Shown here: one piece after another, positions 24,838 through 36,842 of the stretch
Position numbering within the stretch: the first letter of the stretch is position 1
How the letters are laid out: every line of letters begins with the position of its first letter
Assembly (NCBI GenBank): GCA_024336345.1
Contig: JANFOG010000004.1
Coordinates: 62,001-126,000 of the forward strand
From: Mariannaea sp. PMI_226
Taxonomy: Eukaryota > Ascomycota > Sordariomycetes > Hypocreales > Nectriaceae
Length of the DNA stretch: 64,000 bases
Reading direction: 5' to 3'
Translations under genes and position numbers: made by a program
The notes under the pieces: generated by a model
Told to the model about the DNA's origin: nothing
The model's input: the letters and a program-made list of their open reading frames with translations, nothing else
Databases searched by the model: none

Positions 24838-26765
24838 TAACTCCCGGAATTATCAATATGGAATCTTGGATGTTCTGTGAAGAATACACGAGTTATGTGG
24901 AGGCTTTATCCTCCATAGCCATAAGTTTTAATTAGTAAATTGAAGAATGACTCTCATTCAGGCCAGACCTCCTGTGCTACCAGAAATAAATGCGGCTAGT
25001 CAGTTCATTTCATTATTGCGAGACCATCGGAGTGTCCAAGGCCCCATGATGTAGTTATCGTGTCAATGACAAAGAGGCTACGCATTTAGCCATTGCTCCT
25101 GGCCTAATATCGACCGTAGCCCAACACTGGATTGGCTCGCTTACTGGCTGTCAACAGTCGGAGAAAAACCCGGCAGATTTTGCATATGACAATCAGCTCC
25201 CGTTCATGGAATCCAGTCAGGCGCTCACCCCCAGGCCCAACCCAGCTCGTAAACTAAACAAATTATTGGATACATTTGGACTGAGCGACAAAAGAGACGT
25301 AGGCGTGGCGACCAAAATACTAGTCTATTCTCCCGAACTGCAAATACCCGCCACACTAGCAACACCGAGCGTCGGGGCAATTCGGCGATATATCCGACAC
25401 TTAGTCTATGTTGTCCGCACCCCAGCAGAGCACTAATCGCGCGGTCAAGCCTTGAACATACATAAGTTAACTGGTATCAATTGCACTATAAATTACGGGT
25501 CGGTAATGAAAGCAGAAGTCCCCGCGGAAGTCCCAGGCCGCTTGGCTTTACGAAGGTGGTGCCTCCCACCGTCTTCGCTCAGTCAGCCCGCTCTTACACG
25601 AAGATTTTACAACACAGTGCTTGTCCCTTAACTTGGACAGGAGGGTCTGGGGTAAATCTCTTGACGGACTTGCCCAGCTCCCAAGCTGCTGGGCCCACCA
25701 AGCCCGTTCTACTTGCAAGAGACTTAGTCTCCCACCTTTAGAGTCTGAGGCGCATTTGCCTAATCAACTGCAGAGATTGATGGGGCATTCTTGTCGGACG
25801 CCAGAGAGCTTTTTTATTTCATAGGATTTATAGTATCGAAAGGCATCATGGGAGTTGCCTCATCCTGAGCCACAGCCAGCCGCAGTGGCCACTGATCCTT
25901 GCAAAACGTTCCGACCGAACAATACTCTTTTAATTCACCCTTCACATACGTTATTGTGACTGCGCGTTTCATCACAGTTCCAGTTTCGAATCATGGAGTT
26001 AGATAAGTCAACGATGAAACAGCGAGGCCGAGCAGGCACATTACACGCAATCCACAGTGGATGACGCAACTGGCGTGCGAGCCCAACTTGTATCGCTTTG
26101 AAATATTTGAACAGCCATCTAGGGAAATACTTGTTTTACATTCATTTCAGCGCTTGGCGTCGCCTCAGCGGGGCTTGCTCTCTGGGAATGGTAGCACCAA
26201 TAAGGCGTTTGCCTACCAATTGATTGACTTGTCTTTAAAATTTGAGTGATGGCCGCGTGTATCTTTGCCTAGAACAAATCTCACCACGTTTCCAAGAGGA
26301 AATCTAGCGGAAAACGCTGACATGCCGTAGATGCGTACCTGGCCCAGCGGAAAGATACGAAAGGTGGATGTGGTATTGCTACCGCACCTCCTACACCATT
26401 GAGGCCGTGGAAAGCGCCAAATAGAACCTCGGACGAAGCGAATCGTGAAAAGAGACATGATGGGCTCACCAGCGCGATTACTACGAGCTATTTTTAACCA
26501 TATTAGTATTGCGCATAAATAACTATGCCGCTGTCAAGACTTGTTCTATCAACGCAAGAAATCTCTTGATGTACCGTATCTTGAGCTACCAAGAAATGAA
26601 ATCCTACAATGCATGTTATATGTCATTGTATTTATGAAAATACACTTCGTGGTAACGTGTTTGACATTACTTGTTAATGAAATTTACACCAGCGCACTTC
26701 GATTCTGTAATGTGGGTTACTTTGTCCTGAAAACCGGCTTGTCAAGACCTGACACTCCTTTTACT
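24838..26765. other. Intergenic, no supported gene
   Basis: About 1.9 kb with several frames of 60-90 codons, none with recognisable motifs or convincing splice partners. The region around 25480-25760 has higher GC and a few open frames, possibly a lost gene, but I cannot name one. Confidence 0.4.
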
Positions 26766-27326
26766 CTATTCCATAGAAATGCTTTGGTCATCTCCGAGCT
26801 GAAGTTCATGCGCCTCACGAACTTCAACTTCGATCAAGCTTCCATCCTCACGCTCCTCATACCACTCTCCATTCTCATCTCTGATGAACTTCCTGTCCTT
26901 CCTGTATTCATCCATCACGTCCCGCTTGGCGCCAAAGAGTCTCGTGCATTGTATGTAAGCACCTTTCATTTTACTTTCTTTTGCGCTGAGCGAACTCTTC
27001 TTCCAGTCACCTCCATGGTGTGTGATGGTGCTGCCTCCACAATTGTCTTTTGTGTTGAAGAAAATTGTGCATCCCTCCAGGTTGACTGGATTATATCCAC
27101 CGCCCACATTGAAGATGAATGATTTAGTGGTGTTCGGAATATTGACGCACCAGACACCAAATCCCTTGTGGGTCCAATCCCCAGTCTTATTGATGCAATT
27201 CTTTGATTTGAATGTCGCTAAACGCCATTTACGCTGAAACCACCCCATGTTATAATCTTTGCATGTGGCATCAGCCAGGGGAAGTAAGGCCATCACAAGG
27301 GCTGTGAGAATAAGATGAAACTTCAT
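26766..27326 (-). CDS. Small secreted six-cysteine protein
   Basis: An intronless frame of 186 residues. Residues 1-20 form a signal peptide (MKFHLILTALVMALLPLADA). The mature part has six cysteines at 22, 44, 60, 86, 96 and 127, enough for three disulphides, and several Trp and Gly residues (GWFQRKWR, WTHKGFGVWC, FNVGGGYNP). One NTT and one NKT sequon could be glycosylated. The last 50 residues are highly charged, with a REDG-type acidic run, and probably unstructured. A TATATATAG-like box lies about 100 bases upstream. I recognise no family. Size, export and even cysteine count are those of candidate effectors or antimicrobial proteins, but nothing proves such a role. Confidence 0.65.
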   Translation of the reverse strand: MKFHLILTALVMALLPLADATCKDYNMGWFQRKWRLATFKSKNCINKTGDWTHKGFGVWCVNIPNTTKSFIFNVGGGYNPVNLEGCTIFFNTKDNCGGSTITHHGGDWKKSSLSAKESKMKGAYIQCTRLFGAKRDVMDEYRKDRKFIRDENGEWYEEREDGSLIEVEVREAHELQLGDDQSISME

Positions 27327-29425
27327 TGTGAAAAGTGAGTCCTGTAGGATCTAAAGATTAACACTGTATTGGGATTGACTGATCATGACTTTTGTGCTGC
27401 TCACTCTTGTGGTTTTTGATGGCTGTATATATAGCACTGCAATTGATGCTTTAGGGAAATTCAAAAATGTTCGTCCTCAGCCAGCCAGCCGTTGATATAT
27501 ATAGTCAAACTTGAACATGCCTGGAGTAATATTTTGATGCCGTCTTACTCGATGCTTACTTCTATAAGGTTATACCTCAGACGGACGCCAATACGCGGCT
27601 GCTGGGCCAAAAACCCGCATTTTGCTCCATTTTTGGCATGATAACCCGCTATTTCGACTGTTTTGGGAGTTGATTGATCACTCGGCGTTTCTCTTAAACC
27701 ATCACCCCGCCACATGTTTCTAGGATCTACATGTCAGCCGGCGGAACATTTGTCCCCTCGCAGTAATGAATGAATTATTCGTGCTGGAACATGTGATTTG
27801 TCTCCACTAGATATAAGGAAGTGCTAACCGTAACACTCTCCCATTGGTAGAAATCCAAACTCCGTGGTTTTTATTTGAAAAGTTGAGAAACTTTGAGAAT
27901 GGAGCCCAAGGTAGTTGTATTTGTGATGCGCCCTCTGTCAAAACCCATTCTCGGACTTCCCATCAGACAGGAAGAAGCCATCCACGGCTAAGCCACATTT
28001 CTGTCTAAGCCCTGTCCTGGTTCAAAGAACAGATTCAAAACACCTTCCTAATTCGTATCCGGTAATTTTGTTTTTCTCGAAAACGCATTATGCGGAGGCA
28101 CGTTGTTATTCAGCTCAGTGGGGATCCCAGCAGACTACTCCGGGCCTTGGCGTAACTCCAACATTAGCCTCCGATAGCCTAGTCCGAGCCTCAGCAACTG
28201 GGTAATACAATTTCTGATATGGCTGAAGAGGCGTTTGCAGAGAGAAAAGAGAAATTTCTCTATCGGTTTTTGTAGTATGAGATGCCAAGTGTAATCATCC
28301 ATGCCTTAAGCGACCCTATATTTCCTCAGTGTGGAGACTATGTCGAAAGTGACATCGCTCTTTTTAGTCTTGATTCTCGAAAGAGCTTGCTGGTGGCCTT
28401 CTTATCCATACTTCGACAGTGCTCTGGCATTTCTGGCGAGGTTCAATAAGAACTGAACTGAGTTCCGAGACCGTGAGTTCATTATCGCGTCCGACCTTTT
28501 TAATATCCCGTCTACCCTGACAGAATGGCATTTGGTTGGAAGATAGATTAATAGCAAAAAAGGATGGTTAAAGATAAACGGTCTATATATCAACTAAATA
28601 TGATGTCTTCCGCAGACAGCGTAGGTAATACCGTTAGACACCTACACTAGGTTGAGAATTCAGGCCCGCGATACGGATGAAATATTATCCATTTTCTGAT
28701 GCCGCCACAACTAATAACGGTTTTGTGGAACATTTCTATAGGGTGGTCCAAGCTACTGGCTATAACATTATCGGGCCTTAGATTCCTATAAAGAGATCAA
28801 TCAGTGCTCCATATCGTTATGTATGTTCAAAACTATGCCACAATTAAAATGTATAGTCGCCACTCAGTGATTGACATACAACATATTTTCCGGCCCTTGC
28901 TCAGAACTACAAATACTCCAATGAGGGAATTGGAAGGGAAGCATAGGGATGAACAAGATTGAAAAGGCGTTTAGAGTCATTGGGATCATAGACACACAAT
29001 GAGACTATAACTAGACTTCGATTCCAACAAGTGTTGCCGAGCCCAAGCCAAGACCATCGGACCTGGCGGGCATGTGACTCTGGAGGCTGGAGCTCATGAC
29101 TGGGCTTTGAGGACGAAAGAGCCGACGTCGTGCGGTGGACTTACGTTTGTTCCTGCAATCTCTAAAACCATCTTCACTACGAATGAAGTTGATTGAGATT
29201 TGAATGTTCTTTTCCGAGAGTTGGTTGAAGGAAGGTCTGCTTGACTCCCTTTGATTCGAACAAATCTAACCAAATAATAGGGCCCTTCCTTGAATACGAT
29301 GGTTGTTATGTACATTATGATTATATTCGACTAGCCAATTGGACTGCGTGTGTTGAATCATTGTCGCATTGGGAGATGTAGAAAACCTGAACTAGGCGCC
29401 TCATCGACTACTTATGTACTCCGTC
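27327..29425. other. Intergenic, no supported gene
   Basis: About 2.1 kb. A 73-codon minus-strand frame at 29094-29315 has a fairly protein-like sequence (TTIVFKEGPYYLVRFVRIKG) but no family that I recognise. Nothing else stands out. Confidence 0.4.
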
Positions 29426-30807
29426 TCAAATCGTTTCTTCTTGCTGTAGTTGCGGTAGCTCTACCAAACTCCCAGTCGTTTGATATTGGGGAAAGGATCG
29501 TCGCCGGCTTTGCCACGTGAAAGCACTGTGACTGCGAGTGTTGACTAGGTCACTGTCTGCTGATCGGCCAATATGCATGATCTGGCCAAAAACTACCCGG
29601 CATGCGGCCCAGGATGTCACCATATATATCATGGCATTCCAGAAACCTTGCAATGGCAGCACGGCAGCGCTCATGTACTCCAGAGCAGGTGCTTCGCTAT
29701 CAGGGTGGATGAGAAGGTAGACGCGGTTGGCGGTTGATGGGAGCCAAGTGACGAGCATTGCCGTAAAGAAGAGAAGAGCACATTTGGCATACTGTAACTC
29801 GGCTCGGCTCAGGGCCGGAGTTGTCGTGCGATTCCTGTTGTTGCTGTCGTTTGCCGCGGCGCTCACCGAATTATCTGGGCATGAAGCTTGGGATGTTCCT
29901 GAACCACTTCCTGATCCACGATGCTCCTGGGGAATTGGCTTGGTGGGAAGCTTTGGAGGTCCGTTTGTCCTCGAATCAGACGCGCGGATGGCTCCTGTAT
30001 CAACTCGGGTTGACGTACTAGTGGATGTCTCGATATCCGTCCGGCTCAAGTTCCGCACCTGTCTGTGGTTATGGATGAGGTCACATCCGATCCGACCGTA
30101 GATAAAAAATGTGATTAAGATAAAAATCCTATAAACAACGATTGCGGTGAGGTTTGATCATGATTTAGATTTTCAAATGAACTGTACATACCAGACAGGA
30201 CCGTAGATGATCAAGATCCTCAGTAGTCTCCATTTCTGGGAGAGCCAACACCATAATATGGCATTTCCATACATCTTTACCCCATTATGACCCGTAACAA
30301 ATAGAAATATAAAGGAAGGAATGAATGGAATGCCATAACAGATAAGAATGTAAATAATCTCGAATTTTTTCAAGGCCGTAGTGTCGTATTTATGGTATAT
30401 TCTGAGATAAACATTGGTTGCCATTGCTAGGGTCCAGAGGGGATCTGCGCCCAGGAGCCTAATGCGGTGCAAATATCATCAGCGCCCAGGGGATGAACCT
30501 CAAAGGAGTGAAAAATTATGAATGCTAAAGGCTCCAGAAAATGTCACTCTATCACTCACCATTCGATCATAAATGCCTGTATCTGGCAGCCAGCGGATGC
30601 AGGACGGTCAATATAAGTTGTGGCAATGAGTGTGAAGATGTTGACGGTGAAATTGCCAATCGATGCATAGAAAACCAGTCGGTTGATGGGCTTGTGAAAT
30701 GCCTTGGAGCAGCAGAATGTGCTGATGATGAAGATACTGCCGAGAAGCGAGAAGCACGAGCATACACGCTCGATGATGCTCAACACTTTGGGATCTGCGC
30801 CCGCCAT
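29426..30807 (-). CDS. Class V GPCR, cAMP-receptor-like
   Basis: Three exons (30807-30560, 30458-30192, 30128-29426) splice in frame to 405 residues. Seven hydrophobic segments can be followed: CFSLLGSIFIISTF, YASIGNFTVNIFTLIAT, LLGADPLWTLAMATNVYL, IIYILICYGIPFIPSFIFLF, LIIYGPVWIFILITFFIYG, ALLFFTAMLVTWLPSTANRV and GFWNAMIYMVTSWA. The LWTLAMATNVYL helix and the NRVY and FWNAMIY motifs match the Dictyostelium cAR-like receptors of fungi. A long Ser/Thr-rich loop of about 80 residues lies between helices 5 and 6 and probably contacts a G protein. The receptor should sit in the plasma membrane and signal through heterotrimeric G proteins, perhaps for nutrient sensing. The ligand is unknown. Confidence 0.85.
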
Positions 30808-32060
30808 GTGCGTGGGTAAAACGCATAGAGGCGCAAGCGAGAACGTGCGTGGTTTTAAATGAGGGGAAGGGACTGAGGAAGGGAAAGGATTTGGAGAAAA
30901 TCAGAACCCCGTCAAGATCACATTGCCGTTCCGATTATTGAATGGTCTTGTCGTTAGGCGTCATAATGTCGAGCACCTCAAATAAGCCGTCGGTGAACCC
31001 GGCTCTTGAGCATCACAAACCACACAACGTTTTATGGGTCGGGAAGAACAGACTACCACTTTACGATTCTGCCCAAGATGTTGCGTACTCTTATATATGT
31101 ACCATACTACGAGGCGTCCTGGTCAACTGAGGGGCTTTTTTTTTTTTTTTAGTTTGGACAAGCACCCAGTGGCCCAGGTTGTGCAGCTAAACATGTCCAC
31201 AGGATTGGCCGGATGGGCTGTGAGCCACATGATGCCCAGCCACTCTCTCAATCCAAGAGGATAGCTTGGGATAGGTTACCGCCGCCGTCGCCAAAGTTAC
31301 ACACCGCGCAACGGAAAGCGCGGCTCCAAACAAAGAATCGTAGCCAGTGGTGACGTACGTTCCCTCGGCCAATCGGCGACATGCCCAACAAACTTCCCAA
31401 CTATTCCCAAATTGCCTAATAAAGGGGGCACAATCTACCTTGGTACCCTAAAGAAATTGATGCTGGGATATGACCAAAAAATCTGATAGCACACTGTTTA
31501 GCGGACCGAATGGCAAGGCTCTCTTCAGAACCAACTTTTCCAACGACTGGGACTACAAGGGCTACTGACACACCAGGCATCTGTTGGTAACGCACCTGAG
31601 GTTTACATAGCAGTAAAGAGCCTGTAACGCAAGTATCGTCCCATTTTATCAAGGCGAATACCCCGACACTTGTCAAACTATAGGCATATACGAAATGGCC
31701 CTGGTTGTCACTAAGATATCGCGAAGAAAACCCTTAACCCAACTCGATTTAAACTACATCGGGACTTGCCCAGTTTAGAAAAATACTCTCTGAGCTCCGA
31801 GGACAAACACAAGATCAAGTCGCCAAGTAGCCAAGTAGCCTGGTTGTTGGAACGGCCCCATAAAAAAGAATCCATCGGACAGTTGAACTCCTCGACGAGA
31901 GAACTACTCGACGCCAAGCGTCTCATAAAGGAATAAAATGAAGATTTCCGGATAAGATATGTAGTCTAATATTCTGAATTGCTACATCAATTCATACGTA
32001 TAGAATATAAAAAATACGCAGCTCACGAGATACTCTATAGTATGAATGACACCAACAGTC
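30808..32060. other. Intergenic, no supported gene
   Basis: About 1.25 kb including the GPCR promoter and a T run at 31136-31150. Short frames only; none resembles a known family. Confidence 0.45.
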
Positions 32061-33564
32061 TCATCTTTTATCGCTACTGTAGTCCAGCGAATGGTGGTAC
32101 GCAAACACAGTGCGGAACGGAAAACCCATCAGATGGTGGTAGCTGTGAACAGTATTGCAGCCAATGCACAAAAATAACGGCTGCCTCTCTACAATCCTGC
32201 CTATTTCCACGATGCCTCTACACCTCATTGAAGCGAAAAAAGGAAAGTTGAGACCGGGCAGCGCCAGCACCAGCGCAACGGCGACGGCATAGAAATGTGA
32301 CATAAAGACAAACACCAAGGGCTCTCTCTTGCTGAGAGTGATAAAGGAAGAGGTGGCATTCTTGGTGAACCAAGCCGTGAAGGGAAAGACCAAGCGATAC
32401 TGTTCATGCACGGACATGTCTTCATTCCGGCCTTGCGTGAGTCGTAATGCGTCACGGAGTTGGCGGGCGGCGGCTGCCAGTTCGCGATCATAGCGGAAGC
32501 AAGGCGCTATGTTATTCAAGGATTCAATACCTTGTTGAACAAGTTCATCTGCGCGTAGGATGCGTTCATTTAAGCCCATAGTTGTGTCGAATCCTTTTAC
32601 AGCTTGGGCGGCATCGTGAGTTTTGATGTCGAATTCATCCTCGAAGAGATGGCAAAATGCAGATTCCCTGGCCCATGGCCGCATCTGACAAGCGGCCTAC
32701 TAGCGTAAGAATATTGCGACATTTATAGAGGCTTTAATCCTACCGTAAAAATGAATTCTGTTATTATCCTCAAGGAACGACTAGCAGATGTGAGCAAGAT
32801 TAAGCCCCGACATGCTTTTGTGACTGTTAGGAAGTGCTGACCAGTCTGGCATTTGAAAAGAACATCCAAGGGCTGTAGCCAATATGGCATCTGCATTTTC
32901 TTTGGAGAACGATGGAATTACTTGATTCAGCCCGCGGAGAGCTAGGCCTTGAAAGCGAAAGGCATCTTGATAGGCCTGATGAGACTTCGTCAGCAAGGCT
33001 AGTCGTGTCGCCGATGCTGACGCCAGCATGTGGGCGACATAGTCGAAGGAGGCTGCAAGTTGAAAGGTACTATCGAAGGCGAGTGAGCCAATTGACAATA
33101 AAGAAAGACTGCAGTACTCACGTGCGAAACTCGGCAAGGAAGAGGGCAGCGCCGCTTGTGCCGCTTGCATCCAGCACATTGACAGCCAGAGCGGTCTGGT
33201 ACAGGTACTTTAGGTCAGCCATGGGCATGGTGTGCCATCCTGGTGACTTGGACAGCGTTGGAAACGGCGGTTCCCCTGATATCCGCCAATTTGCACACGC
33301 ATCCTCGATTGAGGTTGGCCAGCGATCAGAAGATGTAGACTGAGGGGCTTGCTCTGTTTGGTAGACACATGGGTTGATTTTCATAGACATGCACTTATAG
33401 CTGAAGCACGATATGTCAGCCAGAGAAGCAGAAAATGCTGTACCTAAGATAATGTACCAAGTAGGCCGAAATTCATCGCATTTGACTCGTCGGCGCTTGC
33501 ATGATTCACATCCGTTCCTTGATTTGATATGACTTCGACGGACAACAGGCTTCGCCTTGATCAT
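32061..33564 (-). CDS. Zn2Cys6 transcription factor
   Basis: Five exons fit in frame: 33564-33458, 33400-33122, 33069-32842, 32780-32744 and 32684-32061, giving 424 residues. The zinc cluster is split by intron 1: CESCKRRRVKCDEFRPTCYKC followed by the last cysteine in INPCVY. The body resembles the PF11951-like fungal regulator domain, with AASFDYVAHMLASASATRLA, RGLNQVIPSFSKENADAILA and GCSFQMPDC. Exon 4 is only 37 bases and was placed because it keeps the frame and supplies the expected linking helix; it is the weakest part of the model. The gene should encode a nuclear regulator. Its nearest neighbour on the plus strand, the PLP enzyme at 34425, is divergent and may share the promoter region, but the target is unknown. 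Confidence 0.72.
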
Positions 33565-34424
33565 ACTGCTATAGATGTAAATTTTGAAAGTGTGTGCAAT
33601 GTTGGATAATGAGGATGAGATACGTTGATGATGATGATGATGGAAATGAAGTTTTTGGCAATCATGTTTCTGAGTTGTTGAAGACGGTGTTCCCTAGTTA
33701 CGAAAGTAGAAGACCAACAGAGGTTACGATTCTGGTGGCCCTGTGACGTCGAGCTTCCACAAGAGCCGAGCTCGGACTGGAACGGCAGAGACCCCACCAC
33801 CGACAAACAGAGCCTGCTACTAATTCGCCGGTGCAGTCAGTTAGTTCAAGGAAATAGAATTTGTAGCAGGCTCAATTAATTATGGCGTGATTAGTGCCTG
33901 AGGATCTGATCATAATGCGGACATTTCATCATGTCGATTGAATGATATGGACTCTTCTGTGCCGCCAATGCTGTGACATTCGCCGGCCGAAGCGCATTTT
34001 TCACAGTCAGGACAGACGTGATACCACTTTAGGAGCCCATCAAAGGCTAAACGAGATGCCGGGACGCTAAAATCTCACACGACAGGAGTGGGGGCCGGAT
34101 CATAGGTTGAATGCAGAGATAGTCAATCATCCTCGGTGCAACTTACGCATAGGTCGAGTTGCCGGCGCCATAGATTGGCAGCTTTTTGTTCTCATTATTA
34201 ATATCAACCGTAATGGGAGCTAGAGATATTCGTTTAGGGTGACATTCTGTCACTTAAAGGGCGTAGTGAGAGCACGGAAGACATGGCATGTTTGGTCGAA
34301 CGAATCGGAAAAGTAAGTACGTAATTAGCAGACCTATCATTGGGTATATAAAGGCTGTTGACCATATGCTCAGCCCTTATGCAGTCCATCAGCTCAGCAA
34401 CAAGCTTCTTAACCCGAGTTTCCA
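33565..34424. promoter_or_regulatory. Divergent promoter region, regulator and PLP enzyme
   Basis: An 860-base gap between divergent starts at 33564 and 34425. It includes a short run of GATGAT repeats near 33626-33645. A TATATAAAG at 34345-34353 lies about 75 bases before the ATG of the PLP enzyme and is a good TATA candidate. No gene is seen. Confidence 0.5.
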
Positions 34425-35363
34425 ATGTCACCCCCAGCAATTGCCCACAGCGTGCTAGATACAATCGGTAACACGCCAGTTGTCCAACTCAAGCGCATCG
34501 TCCCCGCTGGGTCAGCAGATGTCTTCATTAAACTTGAATCCCACAACCCGACAGGATGCTATAAAGACCGTATGGCAAGATCCATGATTGAGCAGGCCGA
34601 ACAACGTGGGGTCTTGAAACACGGCATGACGGTCGTTGAAGCTACGGCCGGGAGCACTGGTTCTTCTTTGGCTTTTGTCTGTGCTGTCAAAGGATACAAG
34701 TTCCTGGTTGCGTCCTCAGATGCATTTGCTACTGAAAAACTACGGTTCATGGTGGCGTTGGGTGCTACTCTCAGCATTACACATAGTCCGTCTGGAAAAG
34801 TTACGCCCGATCTGATCCCGTCCATGATTAAGCAGGCGGAAGAGATAGGCGCAGATCCCGCGTACTACTACACAAATCAGTTCAACAATCGAGATGCCCT
34901 CATTGGGTACGAGGGTATCGGTACCGAGCTGGTCGAGCAATTCCCAACTGGGATTGATGCATTCTGCGGAGCTGTCGGAACGGCAGGGATGGTAACTGGC
35001 GTTGCACGAGTCCTGAGAGACTCGATGCCCTCAGCACGCATTGTTGTCCTAGAACCAGCATCGGCGCCACTGATTACCCAGGGGCGCACCGGAATCCATG
35101 GTGTTGAAGGCATTGCAGTCGGCTTCGTACCACCGCATCTCGACCTTGTTCCCAACCACGAAGCTCGAGCGATCGAGGAAGAGGAAGCCAGGGAGATGTG
35201 TCGTCGACTCGCGAGGGAAGAAGGACTTCTTGTAGGGACCTCCAGCGGGCTGAATGTTGTGGCCGCCTTGCAGCTAGCCAAAGAACTGGGACCTGGCAAG
35301 ACAGTTGTTACTGTCGCAGTAGACACAGGTCTGAAGTATCTGAACGGAACTCTTTTTGAGTAG
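34425..35363 (+). CDS. PLP-dependent cysteine-synthase-like enzyme
   Basis: An intronless frame of 312 residues of fold-type II. The N-terminus reads VLDTIGNTPVVQLKRI. NPTGCYKDRMA holds the PLP lysine at K47, and the phosphate-binding loop is at about residues 73-81. The C-terminus has GTSSGLNVVAALQLAKELGP. Length and layout match O-acetylserine sulfhydrylases and cystathionine beta-synthase catalytic domains. Two features differ from standard cysteine synthases: the loop after the active-site lysine reads TAGSTGSS where TSGNTG is usual, and the PLP lysine is preceded by GCY instead of S(V/I). The enzyme may therefore be a side-branch member, using another acceptor or acting as a beta-replacing lyase in a secondary pathway. 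It would act in the cytosol. The closest genes give no pathway context. Confidence 0.87.
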   Translation: MSPPAIAHSVLDTIGNTPVVQLKRIVPAGSADVFIKLESHNPTGCYKDRMARSMIEQAEQRGVLKHGMTVVEATAGSTGSSLAFVCAVKGYKFLVASSDAFATEKLRFMVALGATLSITHSPSGKVTPDLIPSMIKQAEEIGADPAYYYTNQFNNRDALIGYEGIGTELVEQFPTGIDAFCGAVGTAGMVTGVARVLRDSMPSARIVVLEPASAPLITQGRTGIHGVEGIAVGFVPPHLDLVPNHEARAIEEEEAREMCRRLAREEGLLVGTSSGLNVVAALQLAKELGPGKTVVTVAVDTGLKYLNGTLFE

Positions 35364-36125
35364 TCACACATTGGAGAGAAGGCTACTCGGGGTCTAATGT
35401 GCCATCATCAGATCGTGTTTAAATCCAGAATCAAGTTAATTACATACTTACCAATATCACACATATTCCCAAATTACTATACTATTCTTCTCCATGCAAA
35501 CTACGTTATTCTACAAGAGTTTCGAAAGTCTTTACTCGTCTACTTGTATCTGTTCTCGGTTCCAAATTGTCTCGTTTCTATTGACCATATTGCCATTTTG
35601 CATGCTCGGTCAGCTACTACAATGAATACCCTTGAGAACCCCTGGTCCTCGTGAACATCCAGGTCCCTGATTGTGTATCACTACGTGAAACTTTTCACAC
35701 TAGCAATGTTCATCACCACGCAGCCTCAGCTAACTCAAACGCGCCCTCGCAAGTTTTCTGTTCTCAAACGCCTTGGAAAATCAGGGTCCTCGGCCATCGG
35801 ACATCGGGGTTTGCAGCCTGCTAACCCCAGCTAGATACCGCCTCGGGCCGCAATTTTGTATAGCTTGTATACAGCCTCATTGGACTGTCCACTATACCCA
35901 ACTAGCCCAGCTTGCCATTGGCATGTAGCATTATCTTTCGACACGCAGCTCAAAGTGCATAGACACGGGTCGCAGCTGTGGAATAAGAAAATATTCTGTC
36001 CTGAACCATTCCCCCTCCATTTCAAGCGACAATCCAGTCGCAACCAGGGCTAAACGCTATGTAAATGTAGAGAATATCTATTTCCCGAGTGAAGCTCCAG
36101 TAGCTCATGGCCTGGGATGGCTACT
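35364..36125. other. Intergenic, convergent 3' ends
   Basis: A 760-base gap between convergent genes. It contains AT-rich sequence just after the stop at 35363, likely 3' UTR, and no recognisable gene. Confidence 0.5.
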
Positions 36126-36842
36126 TCACGTCCGTTTTGCGAGCACCCATAGAAACTTCGCGTCACTTGGATCATCTACCAATTCACTTTTAATCACCTC
36201 TAGCCCAGCATCCTGAACCATCTTCATCGACCCTTCTGCGCCCCATCCGCTCCAGTACATCCAGCCCTTATCGTCTAACCAGTTTTCTGTCACCACACCC
36301 GCCATCTCCTCTGCCGAGAAGTTGGCCAGCATAACGCCACCTGGTCGAAGCCACTTCGCTACGCGCGCTAGCATCTCCGTCTGTTCTTCTCGCGGAAGAT
36401 GAATCACACTGTACAGTGCCACCACGGCATCCAAAGACGCGTCTGCAAAAGACAATTCCATCATATCTCCTTCACGCCAGGTCACCGTGGCCCCACCCTT
36501 GCCATTGCCAATTGATGCCTTAGCGAGTGCGATCTGCGTCGTAGATATGTCGTTGGCAGTAATATGTACATCAGGGAGTGTAGACAGGAGATGTCGAGTG
36601 ACCGGCTCACCAGCACCACATCCTAATTCAAGCATGGAGAGGGAGGATGAGGGTTTCTGCTCCGCAGAAGGGAGGAGTTGAAGGAGCAAATTGAGCCATT
36701 TCAGGCGGGCATCCGAGTGCTGAGAAGTCCAGGCATTGTAGACGGGTGCAATGGCGTCATACCCAGCTTTAAGACGCTCTTTAAGCTGTTGAGGTCTTTC
36801 GGAGATTTGCTGGTCCGCCATTTGTATGAGTGAGTTAAACAA
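36126..36842 (-). CDS. Class I SAM-dependent methyltransferase
   Basis: An intronless frame of 238 residues; translation may start at the second Met, 36821, since the first seven residues add little. Motif I is MLELGCGAGEPVTRHLL, motif II HITANDISTTQIALAK, then WREGDMMELSFADASLDAVV and LPREEQTEMLARVAKWLRPG as post-I and post-II elements. This is the Rossmann methyltransferase fold of the UbiE/COQ5 or methyltransf_11/25 kind. The substrate, whether small molecule, lipid or protein, cannot be read. No signal peptide or membrane segment suggests the cytosol. It is not linked to a biosynthetic cluster nearby. Confidence 0.88.
   Translation of the reverse strand: MFNSLIQMADQQISERPQQLKERLKAGYDAIAPVYNAWTSQHSDARLKWLNLLLQLLPSAEQKPSSSLSMLELGCGAGEPVTRHLLSTLPDVHITANDISTTQIALAKASIGNGKGGATVTWREGDMMELSFADASLDAVVALYSVIHLPREEQTEMLARVAKWLRPGGVMLANFSAEEMAGVVTENWLDDKGWMYWSGWGAEGSMKMVQDAGLEVIKSELVDDPSDAKFLWVLAKRT

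Noticed and set aside
26541..27122. 193-codon plus-strand frame
   Set aside because: Antisense to the small secreted protein, which has the signal peptide and ordered cysteines.
34877..35371. 164-codon minus-strand frame
   Set aside because: Antisense shadow of the PLP enzyme.
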